Origin: Promicromonospora citrea
GTDB taxonomy: Bacteria > Actinomycetota > Actinomycetes > Actinomycetales > Cellulomonadaceae
Length of the DNA stretch: 62,590 nt
Direction of reading: 5' to 3'
Assembly: GCF_013004695.1 (NCBI RefSeq)
Contig: NZ_JABEMG010000009.1
Coordinates: 1-62,590, forward strand
Part shown: piece after piece, positions 52,155 to 60,731 of the stretch
How positions within the stretch are numbered: the first letter of the stretch is position 1
Layout of the letters: each line of letters opens with the position of its first letter
Made by a program: the position numbers and the translations under genes
Notes under the pieces: model-generated
What the model was told of the DNA's origin: nothing
The model's input: only the letters and a program-made list of their open reading frames with translations
Databases searched by the model: none

Positions 52155-52949
52155 ATGGAGCGAGCAGAGGACGCGGCGGACGACGCGGCGACGGTGCACC
52201 GGGCGAGCCGTCTCCTGCGCCCGGTCGGCTACCTGCTGATCGGTCTGGTGTGGACGGCGATCTGGCTGACCGGGCTGCTCCTCCTGCTCGGCTCCGTGGC
52301 CTGGCTCGCGTTCGCCGACCCCGAGCCGCTGGTCGAGGGGGTGGGCGAGCGCCTGTCCCACCCGGTCGAGGCCGTCGCGTTCGTCGTGATCGTCCTCCCG
52401 GTCGCCGCGGTCGCGATCGGTCCCGGCGCCTGGTACGTGCTGACGGCGTCCTGGCCGCTCGCGGTGCTCTCGTTCGTGTACGTGGTGCGTTCGCTGCGGC
52501 CGTCGTACGCCCACGAGAAGCTCTCCTTCACGTCGTACGCCCTGCCGGGCAGCACCTTCGGCCCCCCGACGGTGGGCGGCGTCGCGCTCTCGCTCCAGCC
52601 CGTGCGGCCGACGTCGTTCACGGACACCGTGATGCGCTTCTACCGGACCGGGTGGACGTTCAGCGGCCGCATGGTGCTCGCGATGCTCCCTGCCGGCCTC
52701 GCGTGGGTCACCGCGATCGCCGCACTCGTCCGCGGCGTGCCCGACACCGTCCACGTGGTCGCCGCGGTCCTCACGGCGGCCCTCCTCGGCGTCTCGCTCG
52801 TGCTCGGACGTCGCGCGTTCCGGGCACAGGCGGAGCCGGAGGTGCCCGAGCACGAGCGGAGCGTCGGCGCGATGTCCCCGAAGGAGCGGGCGAGGCGGCT
52901 CCGGGCGCTCAGGAGGCAGCGCGACCGGAGGCAGCGGAACGCCCGCTGA
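52155..52949 (+). CDS. membrane paralog C of the WXG100 block
   Basis: This is a 264-aa homolog of membrane paralogs A and B: LRPVGYLLIGLVWTAIWLTG, SFVYVVRSLRPSYAHEKLS, FGPPTVGGVALSLQPVRPTS and TDTVMRFYRTGWT, with about four helices. It differs by a basic C-terminal tail of about 35 residues (SPKERARRLRALRRQRDRRQ), probably cytoplasmic. CAGGGGG precedes the ATG. It is the last gene of the accessory region; the three paralogs and two WXG100 genes alternate, as expected if each membrane protein serves a WXG100 partner. The function is unknown. Confidence 0.8.
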   Translation: MERAEDAADDAATVHRASRLLRPVGYLLIGLVWTAIWLTGLLLLLGSVAWLAFADPEPLVEGVGERLSHPVEAVAFVVIVLPVAAVAIGPGAWYVLTASWPLAVLSFVYVVRSLRPSYAHEKLSFTSYALPGSTFGPPTVGGVALSLQPVRPTSFTDTVMRFYRTGWTFSGRMVLAMLPAGLAWVTAIAALVRGVPDTVHVVAAVLTAALLGVSLVLGRRAFRAQAEPEVPEHERSVGAMSPKERARRLRALRRQRDRRQRNAR

Positions 52950-52953
52950 CGGT

Positions 52954-53023
52954 GGTTGTTCACAACCCCCGCACGTCCACCCCGCGAGAGCCCGTGAGGT
53001 GCACCTAACCCGGTCGGTAGAAT
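52954..53023 (+). promoter_or_regulatory. inverted repeat and -10 candidate before fprA
   Basis: GGTTGTTCACAACC (52954-52967) has 6-bp arms around TC. TAGAAT (53018-53023) is a good TANNNT -10, 51 bases before the GTG of the ferredoxin reductase gene. The inverted repeat is too far upstream to be the -35; it could be a weak operator or transcript end. Confidence 0.4.
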
Positions 53024-53074
53024 CATGGGCGGCCTTCGCTTCCTCCTGACTCCTCGACCGGAAGGCGCCCCTTC

Positions 53075-54472
53075 GTGAGCACCACCCGACCCTTGCGCGT
53101 CGCCGTCGTCGGCGCCGGCCCCGCCGGCATCTACGCGAGCGACATCCTGTCCAAGACCGACCTCGACGTCAGCATCGACCTCTTCGAGCGCCTCCCGGCG
53201 CCGTTCGGCCTGGTGCGGTACGGCGTGGCCCCGGACCACCCGCGCATCAAGCAGATCATCGTCGCGCTCCACAAGGTGCTGAGCCGTGGAGACATCCGCC
53301 TGCTCGCCAACGTGGACTACGGCGTGGACGTGAAGCTCGAGGACCTGCGGCAGTTCTACGACGCCGTCATCTTCTCCACCGGCTCGATCAAGGACGCCGA
53401 CCTCGACATCCCCGGCATCGACCTCGACGGCTCCTACGGCGCCGCGGACTTCGTGTCCTGGTACGACGGTCACCCCGACGTGCCGCGCACGTGGCCGCTG
53501 AACGCCAAGGAGGTGGCCGTGATCGGCGCGGGCAACGTGGCGCTCGACGTCGCCCGCATCCTGGCCAAGCACGCGGACGACCTGCTGCCGACGGAGATCC
53601 CGGCCAACGTGCACGAGATCCTCAAGGCCTCCCCGGTCACGGACGTGCACGTCTTCGCGCGTCGCGGCCCGGCCCAGGTCAAGTTCTCGCCGCTCGAGCT
53701 GCGCGAGCTCGGCCACGTGCCCGACGTCGACATCGTCGTGTACCCCGAGGACTTCGAGTTCGACGAGGGCTCCGAGGCCGCGATCAACTCGTCCAACCAG
53801 ACCAAGCAGGTCGTCAAGACGCTGGTCGACTGGACGCTCAAGGACCCGGCGCAGAACACGGCGTCGCGCCGGCTGCACCTGCACTTCCTGCACGCCCCTG
53901 CCGAGGTGCTCGGCGAGGACGGCAAGGTGGTCGGGTTCCGCACCGAGCGCACCGCGCTGCAGGGCGACGGCACCGTCAAGGGCACGGGCGAGTTCCACGA
54001 CTGGCCGGTCCAGGCGGTCTACCGCGCCGTCGGCTACTTCGGTTCCGCGCTGCCGGAGATCCCGTACGACGACGTCAAGGGCGTCATCACCAACCGCGAG
54101 GGCCGCGTCGTCGACATCGACGGCAACCAGGTGCCCGGGGTGTACGCGACCGGCTGGATCAAGCGCGGTCCGGTGGGCCTCATCGGCCACACCAAGTCCG
54201 ACGCGTCCGAGACGGTGCGCCACCTCGTCGAGGACGTCACCGGCGTCGCGGACGGCGAGGCGCCGGGCGACCTCACCGCGGGCCGCGTCGCGCCGCAGGG
54301 CGACCCCGGCGCGATCACCGAGTTCCTCGCCGGCAAGGGCGTGGACTACATCGAGTGGTCCGGCTGGGAGCTGCTCGACGCGCACGAGCGCGCGCTGGGC
54401 GAGGCCCAGGGCCGTGAGCGCGTGAAGGTCGTGCCCCGCGACGAGATGGTGACGATCAGCCGCGGTCGCTGA
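53075..54472 (+). CDS. fprA: ferredoxin-NADP+ reductase, adrenodoxin reductase type
   Basis: This is a 465-aa flavoprotein of the FprA/adrenodoxin reductase family, which moves electrons between NADPH and ferredoxin through FAD. The FAD Rossmann motif is [14 protein letters not shown] (about 9-22), the family loop is [17 protein letters not shown], and the NADP-binding motif is [17 protein letters not shown]-terminal [20 protein letters not shown] matches the family. Length is normal (about 455). The GTG follows GGAAGG. It is monocistronic by spacing; a -10 candidate lies upstream. Confidence 0.94.
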   Translation: MSTTRPLRVAVVGAGPAGIYASDILSKTDLDVSIDLFERLPAPFGLVRYGVAPDHPRIKQIIVALHKVLSRGDIRLLANVDYGVDVKLEDLRQFYDAVIFSTGSIKDADLDIPGIDLDGSYGAADFVSWYDGHPDVPRTWPLNAKEVAVIGAGNVALDVARILAKHADDLLPTEIPANVHEILKASPVTDVHVFARRGPAQVKFSPLELRELGHVPDVDIVVYPEDFEFDEGSEAAINSSNQTKQVVKTLVDWTLKDPAQNTASRRLHLHFLHAPAEVLGEDGKVVGFRTERTALQGDGTVKGTGEFHDWPVQAVYRAVGYFGSALPEIPYDDVKGVITNREGRVVDIDGNQVPGVYATGWIKRGPVGLIGHTKSDASETVRHLVEDVTGVADGEAPGDLTAGRVAPQGDPGAITEFLAGKGVDYIEWSGWELLDAHERALGEAQGRERVKVVPRDEMVTISRGR

Positions 54473-54498
54473 CGCACGGGCCGCCGCCGCGGGCGGCG

Positions 54499-54520
54499 CC
54501 CGGCACGAGCGGTGCCCGGG
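54499..54520 (+). terminator. imperfect hairpin after fprA
   Basis: CCCGGCAC (54499-54506) pairs with GTGCCCGGG (54512-54520) with one bulged C and a 5-base loop, 27 bases after the fprA stop. Modest support. Confidence 0.4.
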
Positions 54521-54615
54521 GGACGTGGTCCTCCGGGCATCGTCGTGCCACGGTCTGTCCCCGCCGCGGGAACCGACCGGCCGGACCGCGCGTTCTGGGG
54601 ATGGAAAGGAGTGCG

Positions 54616-55545
54616 ATGCGCAAGCACTACAACGGGCTCAAGACCGCCGCGCTGTTCGGCGGGATGTGGGCCGTGATCCTCGGGCTCTGGGCGCTCTTCG
54701 GCCGAAGCTCCGGGATGCTGTGGCTCTTTGTGCTCATCGGCCTGGTGACCACCGCCTACGGCTACTGGAACTCCGACAAGCTGGCGATCCGGGCGATGCA
54801 CGCCTACCCGGTCACCGAGCTCCAGGCCCCGGAGATGCACCGGATCGTGCGGGAGCTGTCGACGCAGGCCCGCCAGCCGATGCCCCGCCTCTACATCTCC
54901 CCGACGAAGGCGCCCAACGCCTTCGCCACGGGCCGCAACCCGCAGAACGCCGCCGTCTGCTGCACGGAGGGCATCCTGCAGCTCCTCGACGAGCGCGAGC
55001 TGCGCGGCGTGCTCGGCCACGAGCTCATGCACGTCTACAACCGCGACATCCTCACGTCGTCGGTCGCCTCGGCGCTGGCCGGTGTCATCACGGCCCTCGC
55101 GCAGTTCCTCCTGTTCTTCGGCGGCGGCGACCGCCGGGAGGGCGGCAACCCGCTGGCCGCGCTGGCGATGGCGTTCCTCGCGCCCGTGGCCGCGATGCTC
55201 ATCCAGATGGCCATCTCGCGCACCCGCGAGTACGACGCCGACGAGGACGGCGCGCGCCTGACCGGGGACCCGCTGGCGCTGGCGTCGGCGCTGCGCAAGC
55301 TCGAGCAGGGCACCCAGCGCGCCCCGCTGCCGCAGGACCGCGACCTCACGAACGTCTCCCACCTCATGATCGCGAACCCGTTCCGCGGCGCCGGCATCGC
55401 CCGCCTGTTCGCGACGCACCCCCCGATGCCCGACCGCATCCGGCGCCTCGAGACGATGGCGGGCGGCCCCTCGGGCCCGTACGGCCTCGGCGGCCCGACG
55501 GGCCCGGACGCGCCGCCGTGGGGCACGCCGCCGGGCATGCTCTGA
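54616..55545 (+). CDS. htpX: M48 family membrane zinc metalloprotease, HtpX-like
   Basis: This is a 309-aa membrane protease. Two N-terminal helices (about 12-50) precede the catalytic HELMH at residues 135-139 (GHELMHVYN), a second pair of helices (about 148-205) and the third zinc ligand region [32 protein letters not shown] is typical of HtpX, which clears damaged membrane proteins. The ATG at 54616 is chosen over 54601 because AAGGAG lies at 54606-54611 and the protein then begins [11 protein letters not shown] Gly/Pro-rich tail ends the protein. Confidence 0.9.
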   Translation: MRKHYNGLKTAALFGGMWAVILGLWALFGRSSGMLWLFVLIGLVTTAYGYWNSDKLAIRAMHAYPVTELQAPEMHRIVRELSTQARQPMPRLYISPTKAPNAFATGRNPQNAAVCCTEGILQLLDERELRGVLGHELMHVYNRDILTSSVASALAGVITALAQFLLFFGGGDRREGGNPLAALAMAFLAPVAAMLIQMAISRTREYDADEDGARLTGDPLALASALRKLEQGTQRAPLPQDRDLTNVSHLMIANPFRGAGIARLFATHPPMPDRIRRLETMAGGPSGPYGLGGPTGPDAPPWGTPPGML

Positions 55546-55683
55546 CCTGGCCTCCCGCCCCCGCGCGGGGTGCGAGACGTCACCCGCGGCGCGTTCGTCG
55601 CGGCCCGTGGGGACGGATACGGTGAGCAGGTCCCGACCGGACGTGCAGGGGCGTCCGGGTGTCACGCAGAAGGAGCACCACAC

Positions 55684-56178
55684 ATGGCCGACTCGTCGTT
55701 CGACATCGTCAGCAAGGTCGACCGCCAGGAGGTCGACAACGCGCTGAACCAGGCCGCGAAGGAGATCTCGCAGCGGTACGACTTCAAGAACGTCGGCGCG
55801 TCGATCGCCTGGAGCGGCGAGAGCATCGTGATCGTCGCCAACGCGTCGGAGCGCGTGCTCGCGGCGCTCGACGTCTTCGAGACCAAGCTGGTCAAGCGCG
55901 GCATCTCGCTCAAGGCCCTCGAGCTCGGTGACCGCGAGCCGAAGGCGTCCGGCAAGGAGTACCGCCTCGTGGCGACCCTCAAGGAGGGCCTTGCGGGCGA
56001 GTCCGCCAAGAAGGTCACCAAGATCATCCGGGACGAGGGTCCGAAGGGTGTCAAGACCCAGATCACGGGCGACGAGGTGCGCGTGACCAGCAAGTCCCGC
56101 GACCAGCTCCAGGAGGTCCAGGCCCTGCTGAAGGGCGCGGACCTGGACTTCGCCCTGCAGTTCGTCAACTACCGCTGA
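55684..56178 (+). CDS. YajQ family protein
   Basis: This is a 164-aa member of the YajQ (UPF0234) family; homologs in Xanthomonas and Pseudomonas bind cyclic di-GMP, but the role in actinobacteria is not settled. Family stretches seen are [53 protein letters not shown] and [20 protein letters not shown]. The length is as expected for the family. The ATG at 55684 follows AGAAGGAG. It is monocistronic. Confidence 0.93.
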   Translation: MADSSFDIVSKVDRQEVDNALNQAAKEISQRYDFKNVGASIAWSGESIVIVANASERVLAALDVFETKLVKRGISLKALELGDREPKASGKEYRLVATLKEGLAGESAKKVTKIIRDEGPKGVKTQITGDEVRVTSKSRDQLQEVQALLKGADLDFALQFVNYR

Positions 56179-56199
56179 GAGCGGCGGGTCTCCCGACGG

Positions 56200-56234
56200 G
56201 AGCGGGGCGCCGCCGGTCGGCCGTCGCCCCGCTC
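56200..56234. terminator. hairpin between convergent yajQ-type and MFS genes
   Basis: GAGCGGGGCG (56200-56209) pairs exactly with CGCCCCGCTC (56225-56234) around a 15-base loop, 21 bases after the YajQ gene stop and 5 bases from the minus-strand MFS gene end, suiting termination from both sides. Confidence 0.6.
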
Positions 56235-56239
56235 CGGGC

Positions 56240-57751
56240 TCACCCGACACCCATCGGCTCCGGGGCGCGCTCGGCCGGCGAGCCTGCCGCGGGCGGGGTG
56301 GCCGTGCCGGGCGGGACGGCGAGCGAGCCCCGCCGCCGGAAGAGCAGCGCCGAGAGCACGGCGCCCGCGAGGTAGAGCCCGGCCGCCCACCAGTACGCGG
56401 TGGCGTAGCTCGTGACCGCGGCCTGCGTGCTCACGTCCGCGGTGACCGGCCCGTGGCCCGCCAGGTAGTCGGCCGCCGCGGTCGCGGCGATCGTGTTGAG
56501 CAGGGCCGTCCCGACCGACCCGCCGACCTGCTGGCTCGTGTTCACCATCGCCGACGCCACGCCCGCGAACTCGCGGTCCACCCCGAGCGTCGCCGTCTGC
56601 ATCGACGCCGGCATGATCGTGCCCATCGCGAGGCCGATCGCGAGCATGCCCGGCAGGATGTCGAGGTAGGTGCTCGACGCGTCGAGGAACGCCAGCGAGA
56701 CCGCTCCCGCGGCCCCCACCGTCATGCCGATCGGCACCAGCACCTTGGGGCCGAACCGGGGGAGGAACACGTTCGTCCCGAGCTGGGCGGCCAGCACGAG
56801 CATCGCCGTCAGCGGCAGGAACGCCAGGCCGGTCCCCAGCGGCGTGAACCCGAGCGTGAGCTGCAGGTAGTAGGTCAGGAACAGGAACAGCCCGAACATC
56901 CCCGCGCCCGCCACGAGCACCGACAGGTACGCGGCGCCCCGGGTGCGGTCGAGCACCGTCGAGAGCGGCAGCAGGGGATGGGCGGTGCGCCGCTGCCGTG
57001 CGACGAAGGCGACGAGGAGCACGACGAAGGCCGCGAGCGACCCCCACGTCACGGGCGCGCCCCAGCCGTCGCCCTCGGCGGACGCGAAGCCGTACACGAG
57101 GGCGAGGAGCGCCACGGAGGCGAACAGCGTGCCGGGCACGTCGAGGCGCGGCCGCGGCCCGGTGCGCTCCAGGCGCGGGACGAACGGGATCGCGCCGAGC
57201 AGCGCGATCCCCGCGATGACGACGTTGATGTAGAGGTTCCAGCGCCAGTCGAACGCCTGCGTCAGGGCGCCGCCGAGGAGCAGGCCGACGGCGCCGCCCG
57301 CGCTCGCGATCGCGCCGAAGGCGCCGAACGCGCGCGCCCGGTCGCGTGGCGCCGTGAACGTGGTCGTGAGCACCGCGAGCGCGGTGGGGGCGAGGAGCGC
57401 GCCGAACGCGCCCTGGAGCGCGCGGGCGGCGACCAGGAGCGCGAACGACGGCGCGGCACCGCCGAGGGCCGAGGCGGCGGCGAAGCCGACGAGGCCGATG
57501 ACGAAGGTGCGCTTGCGGCCGACGAGGTCGGAGAGCCGACCGCCGAGGAGCAGCAGGCTCGCGAAGGCGAGCGAGTACGACGTGAGGACCCACTGCCGGT
57601 CTCCGTCGGAGAACCCGAGGTCGGCCTGGGCGGAGGGGAGCGCGATGTTCACGACGGTGACGTCGAGCACGACCATGAGCTGGGCGAGCCCGACCACGGC
57701 GAGGGTGATCCAGCGGCGGCGGTCCGCCGCGGGCGCTGCTGTCTGTGACAT
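56240..57751 (-). CDS. MFS efflux transporter, DHA2 (EmrB/QacA) family, 14 helices
   Basis: This is a 503-aa drug:H+ antiporter-type permease. Motifs: VLDVTVVNIALPSAQADLGF (helix 1, motif D1) and GRLSDLVGRKRTFVIG (motif A). The alternating hydrophobic pattern supports 14 helices, with a central cytoplasmic loop before RRTAHPLLPLSTVLDR. The C-terminus is Pro/Ala-rich. The start could be the ATG at 57751 (MSQTAAP) or 57763 (MLTGMSQ); 57751 has the better family fit and weak ribosome-site support. It is divergent from the TetR gene with the inverted repeat at 57767-57784 just upstream, so repression by that TetR is likely (inference). The substrate is unknown. Confidence 0.92.
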   Translation of the reverse strand: MSQTAAPAADRRRWITLAVVGLAQLMVVLDVTVVNIALPSAQADLGFSDGDRQWVLTSYSLAFASLLLLGGRLSDLVGRKRTFVIGLVGFAAASALGGAAPSFALLVAARALQGAFGALLAPTALAVLTTTFTAPRDRARAFGAFGAIASAGGAVGLLLGGALTQAFDWRWNLYINVVIAGIALLGAIPFVPRLERTGPRPRLDVPGTLFASVALLALVYGFASAEGDGWGAPVTWGSLAAFVVLLVAFVARQRRTAHPLLPLSTVLDRTRGAAYLSVLVAGAGMFGLFLFLTYYLQLTLGFTPLGTGLAFLPLTAMLVLAAQLGTNVFLPRFGPKVLVPIGMTVGAAGAVSLAFLDASSTYLDILPGMLAIGLAMGTIMPASMQTATLGVDREFAGVASAMVNTSQQVGGSVGTALLNTIAATAAADYLAGHGPVTADVSTQAAVTSYATAYWWAAGLYLAGAVLSALLFRRRGSLAVPPGTATPPAAGSPAERAPEPMGVG

Positions 57752-57766
57752 GCCCGTCAGCATATA

Positions 57767-57784
57767 CGGAACTCACTAGTTCCG
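57767..57784. promoter_or_regulatory. probable TetR operator in the MFS/tetR divergent region
   Basis: CGGAACT and AGTTCCG form a perfect 7-bp inverted repeat around CACT, placed 4-16 bases from the MFS start codons and about 80 bases before the TetR start. Size and position fit a TetR-family operator controlling at least the MFS gene. Confidence 0.65.
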
Positions 57785-57862
57785 GATACGGTCGGTCTCG
57801 TAAGAGTCGCGTAAGGTTCGGTGGGTACGGGTGCGCAGGGTGCAGAGAGGAGGCCGACGGCG

Positions 57863-58492
57863 ATGACGCAGGTCGACGCGGGCGGCGAGGCCCGCCCCAC
57901 GCCCCGGCTCGGACGCAGGAGGGACCACACGCGCGACCCCGAGATCCTGGAGGCGGCGCTTGACGTCCTGGCCGAGACCGGCTACGACGGCATGACGATC
58001 GACATGGTCGCGACGCGGGCCAAGGCCGGCAAGGCGACCCTCTACCGCCGGTGGTCGTCGAAGGCGGAGCTCGTGCTCGAGGCCGTCGCGCACATGAAGC
58101 GGCCCGCACCGGCCGCCGAGCTCCCCGACACCGGGACGCTGCGTGGCGACCTGCTCGGGATGATCAGGCCGCCGACCATCCGCGACGGCGAGCGCAAGCT
58201 CAAGGTGATGGCCGGCCTGGTGTCGATGCTGGCGCGCACGCCCGAGCTCGCCGAGGCCGCCCACGAGGCCGTGACCGAGCCCCGCGCGGCGGCGTACCGG
58301 ACGCTGCTGCGGCGCGCGATCGACCGCGGCGAGATCCCGGCCGACGTCGACGTCGAGCGGCTGGCCCTCGTCGTCCCGTCGCTGGTCGCCTACCGGGTGC
58401 TCATGGCGCGCACGCCGGCCGACGAGGAGTTCCTGCGGTGGGCGGTCGAGCACGTCCTCCTGCCGGCGGCGGGGGTGCGTGCCGGGGCCTGA
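57863..58492 (+). CDS. TetR family transcriptional regulator
   Basis: This is a 209-aa regulator. The N-terminal HTH (about residues 22-68) reads ILEAALDVLAETGYDGMTID and VATRAKAGKATLYRRWSSKA, the classical TetR fold. The C-terminal domain (about 85-200) resembles the TetR_C_11-type effector domain, with PRAAAYRTLLRRAIDRGEIP. The ATG at 57863 was chosen for AGAGAGGAGG at 57843-57852 and the family start; an upstream GTG at 57821 would add 14 residues. It is divergent from the MFS gene and likely senses its substrate. Confidence 0.9.
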   Translation: MTQVDAGGEARPTPRLGRRRDHTRDPEILEAALDVLAETGYDGMTIDMVATRAKAGKATLYRRWSSKAELVLEAVAHMKRPAPAAELPDTGTLRGDLLGMIRPPTIRDGERKLKVMAGLVSMLARTPELAEAAHEAVTEPRAAAYRTLLRRAIDRGEIPADVDVERLALVVPSLVAYRVLMARTPADEEFLRWAVEHVLLPAAGVRAGA

Positions 58493-58519
58493 GCCTGTAC
58501 CCGCGTCCGGTCACCGGGT

Positions 58520-58545
58520 AGCATGTAGGTACGTACCTACATGCT
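58520..58545. promoter_or_regulatory. 26-bp perfect palindrome, toxin-antitoxin operator
   Basis: The half-site AGCATGTAGGTAC (58520-58532) is followed directly by its exact reverse complement (58533-58545). It ends 11 bases before the antitoxin start and contains or abuts -10-like TAGCAT (58519-58524) and TAGGTA. Autoregulation by the antitoxin or the complex is the usual arrangement. Confidence 0.8.
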
Positions 58546-58556
58546 GGGGTGGTCGA

Positions 58557-58796
58557 ATGAGCGTCGTCACGTCGCGCGAGCTGAACCATGACGTGAGCGC
58601 CGTGAAGCGGGCAGCGGCTCGCGGACCGGTCGTCATCACCGACCACGGGCGTCCGTCGCACGTGCTGCTGACCTTCGCGGACTACGAGCGGCTCACGGGA
58701 TCGCACACGAGCCTGGCTGACGCGTTCGTCATGGCCGACGAGATCGACGTCGAACCGGTGCGACCCGACGGGTCCGCCCGGGAGATCGACTGGTGA
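58557..58796 (+). CDS. Phd/YefM-family antitoxin
   Basis: This is a 79-aa type II antitoxin. The N-terminal Phd/YefM DNA-binding fold is seen in VTSRELNHDVSAVKRAA, GPVVITDHGRPSHVLLTF and DYERLTG. The C-terminal part (SLADAFVMADEIDVEPVRPD) is the toxin-binding tail. The ATG at 58557 gives the family N-terminus; it lies just after the palindromic operator, and the ribosome-binding site is a poor GGGGTGG. The stop overlaps the toxin GTG by 4 bases, as usual in such pairs. Confidence 0.92.
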   Translation: MSVVTSRELNHDVSAVKRAAARGPVVITDHGRPSHVLLTFADYERLTGSHTSLADAFVMADEIDVEPVRPDGSAREIDW

Positions 58797-59215
58797 GGTT
58801 CCTGCTGGACACCGACGTCGTGGCAGAGCTCCGTAAGCCGGCCGGCCGCCGCACGGAGCCGTTCAACGCGTGGGCAGGCGAGCTGTCGCCGTCGGACACC
58901 TCGCTGTCCGTCATCACCGTGCTCGAGCTGCGCGCCGGGATCGAGGCCGAGCGACGGCGCGATCCGGAACAGGCCCGTGCGTTGGACACCTGGCTCGAGA
59001 AGAGCGTCCTGCCGAGCTACCTGGGCCGGATCCACGACGTGGACCAGGCGGTCGCCGACGTCGCCGCCCGCCTGCACGTCCCCGACAGGCGGCCTGCGCA
59101 CGACGTCCTCATCGCGGCGACCGCGCACGCCCATGGGCTCACGCTCGTGACCAGGAACGTGGCGGACTTCCAACCGCTCGGGGTCGCCCTCGTCAACCCG
59201 TGGGACGAGCGATGA
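58793..59215 (+). CDS. PIN domain toxin, VapC/FitB type
   Basis: This is a 140-aa PIN-fold ribonuclease toxin. The acidic active-site residues are placed as expected: Asp6 in LLDTDVVAELRKP, Glu in VITVLELRAGIEAE, Asp in PAHDVLIAATA and Asp in LVTRNVADF. The FitB-like spacing and the Phd-type partner are a known combination. The GTG overlaps the antitoxin stop (GTGA). Unusually, the toxin stop overlaps the start of the next gene (ATGA), a HAD hydrolase, so that gene is probably co-expressed with the toxin. The target RNA is unknown. Confidence 0.93.
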   Translation: MRFLLDTDVVAELRKPAGRRTEPFNAWAGELSPSDTSLSVITVLELRAGIEAERRRDPEQARALDTWLEKSVLPSYLGRIHDVDQAVADVAARLHVPDRRPAHDVLIAATAHAHGLTLVTRNVADFQPLGVALVNPWDER

Positions 59216-60072
59216 ACCGCCTGCCGCGCGTGGTGGCCACCGACCTGGACGGCACCCTGCTGCGCAGCGACGGCCAGGTCTCCGACTGGACCCGCCAGGT
59301 GCTCGCCGACCTCGACACGGCCGGTGTCGAGGTCGTCTTCGTGACCGCCCGGCCGCCACGCTGGCTCACCCACCTCGCCGACACGGTCGGCGGCCACGGC
59401 CGCGTCATCTGCATCGGCGGGGCCTGCGTGCTCGACCTCGCCACGGGCGAGACCCTCGACACCTACGGCTTCGCGGACGACGACGCCCGCGCCGTGGTCG
59501 GCGGCATCCGTGCCGCGCTGCCGCACGCGGCGCTCGCGGTGGAGCGGCCCGACGGCGTCGCGTTCGACCCGCACTACCCGCGGCGCGAGCCCGCGCTCGA
59601 CCCGGGGCTGTGGTCCGTGCCGGTCGAGGAGACCCTGGGGGCGACCGGTCCGGTGTCGAAGATCCTGGCGCTCGACCCGGCCTACGTGCCGCCGCCCGGG
59701 ATCCTCGTCGACCCGCCCGAGGAGATCCGCCGCGCGCAGGAGGCGTTCTTCGCCGCGGTGCGGACCGCGATCGGCGAGCACGCGCAGCTCGCGTACTCGG
59801 GCGCCGTGGGCCTGGCCGAGCTCATGCCGCCGGGCGTGGACAAGGCGGCGGCGCTGGCCCGCTGGTGCGCACGCCTCGGCGTCGACGCGGCAGACGTGTG
59901 GGCGTTCGGCGACATGCCGAACGACCTGCCGATGCTCACGTGGGCGGGCCGCGGCATCGCCGTCGCCAACGCGCACGCCGACGTGCTCGCCTGCGCCGAC
60001 GCCGTCGTCGGCCACCACGACGAGGACGGCGTGGCCCTCGAGCTGGCCACGCTCGTCGCCGGGGCGCACTGA
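59212..60072 (+). CDS. HAD-superfamily (Cof-type) phosphatase
   Basis: This is a 286-aa phosphatase of HAD subclass IIB. Motif I is DLDGTLL with Asp11 and Asp13, motif II is VVFVTARPPRW, the motif III Lys is in PPGVDKAAALARWCARLG, and motif IV is FGDMPNDLPML. The cap domain lies at about 85-190. Cof-type enzymes hydrolyse sugar phosphates and similar metabolites; the substrate is not predictable. The ATG overlaps the toxin stop by 4 bases, so translation is coupled to the toxin-antitoxin operon, which is odd for a metabolic enzyme and may reflect insertion of the pair upstream of it. Confidence 0.92.
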   Translation: MNRLPRVVATDLDGTLLRSDGQVSDWTRQVLADLDTAGVEVVFVTARPPRWLTHLADTVGGHGRVICIGGACVLDLATGETLDTYGFADDDARAVVGGIRAALPHAALAVERPDGVAFDPHYPRREPALDPGLWSVPVEETLGATGPVSKILALDPAYVPPPGILVDPPEEIRRAQEAFFAAVRTAIGEHAQLAYSGAVGLAELMPPGVDKAAALARWCARLGVDAADVWAFGDMPNDLPMLTWAGRGIAVANAHADVLACADAVVGHHDEDGVALELATLVAGAH

Positions 60073-60171
60073 CCGGTCGTCACGTCCCGGCGAGCCGTCC
60101 CGTCGAGGGGACGACGGCGCGCAGGGCGTCGTCGTCACCGGCCGGACCACGGCCGCGACGAGAGGACCGTG

Positions 60172-60690
60172 ATGACCGACCTGACCGACCTGACCGAGCT
60201 CGCCGCCCCGCCCTCCGCCACGCCGCACCTGCGGACCGTGACGCCGCGCCTGAAGAGCCCCGCGCTGCTCCTGCCGGGCGCGCTGCAGGCGCTTCGGAGC
60301 CTCGGCACGCTGGTCGAGGGCCAGGGCGTGCCCGCGAGCACGCTCGAGCTGGTGCACCTGCGGGTCAGCCAGATCAACGGCTGCGGCTGGTGCATCGACT
60401 ACGGCCTGCGTCAGGCGCGCAAGGCCGGTGTGTCGGAGGACCGGCTGGCGGCCGTGCCGGCGTGGCGCGAGTCGCCGTACCTGTCGGACGCCGAGTGCGC
60501 GGCGCTCGAGCTCGCCGAGGTGATGACCCGGCTCGCCGACAGCCCCGACGGCGTACCCGACGCCGTCTGGGACCGCGCCGCGCAGCACTACGACGAGCAG
60601 GGGCTCGCCGCGCTCGTGCTGTACGTCGGGGTGACCAACCTCTACAACCGCCTCAACGTGACGACCCGCCAGGTGCCCGGCACCTTCTGA
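60172..60690 (+). CDS. carboxymuconolactone decarboxylase / AhpD-like family protein
   Basis: This is a 172-aa member of the AhpD-like fold. The redox pair C-G-W-C is at residues 71-74 (INGCGWCIDYG), embedded in LELVHLRVSQ and followed by the helix pair with YLSDAECAALELAEVM. Such proteins are usually alkylhydroperoxidase-like reductases or of unassigned function. The ATG at 60172 is preferred over the GTG at 60169 because AGAGGA at 60161-60166 is better spaced. It is separate from the HAD gene by 99 bases and convergent with the lipoprotein gene. Confidence 0.9.
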   Translation: MTDLTDLTELAAPPSATPHLRTVTPRLKSPALLLPGALQALRSLGTLVEGQGVPASTLELVHLRVSQINGCGWCIDYGLRQARKAGVSEDRLAAVPAWRESPYLSDAECAALELAEVMTRLADSPDGVPDAVWDRAAQHYDEQGLAALVLYVGVTNLYNRLNVTTRQVPGTF

Positions 60691-60699
60691 CGGGCGCCC

Positions 60700-60731
60700 G
60701 CCCGGTGCCCGGCGTCAGCCGAGCACCGGGC
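60700..60731 (+). terminator. hairpin after the CMD gene
   Basis: GCCCGGTGC (60700-60708) pairs exactly with GCACCGGGC (60723-60731) around a 14-base loop, 9 bases after the stop. It extends into the last codons of the convergent lipoprotein gene. Confidence 0.55.

Noticed and set aside
60085-60120. CGTCCC-GTCGAG-GGGACG hairpin after the HAD gene
   Set aside because: Short 6-bp stem in very GC-rich DNA; not convincing as a terminator.
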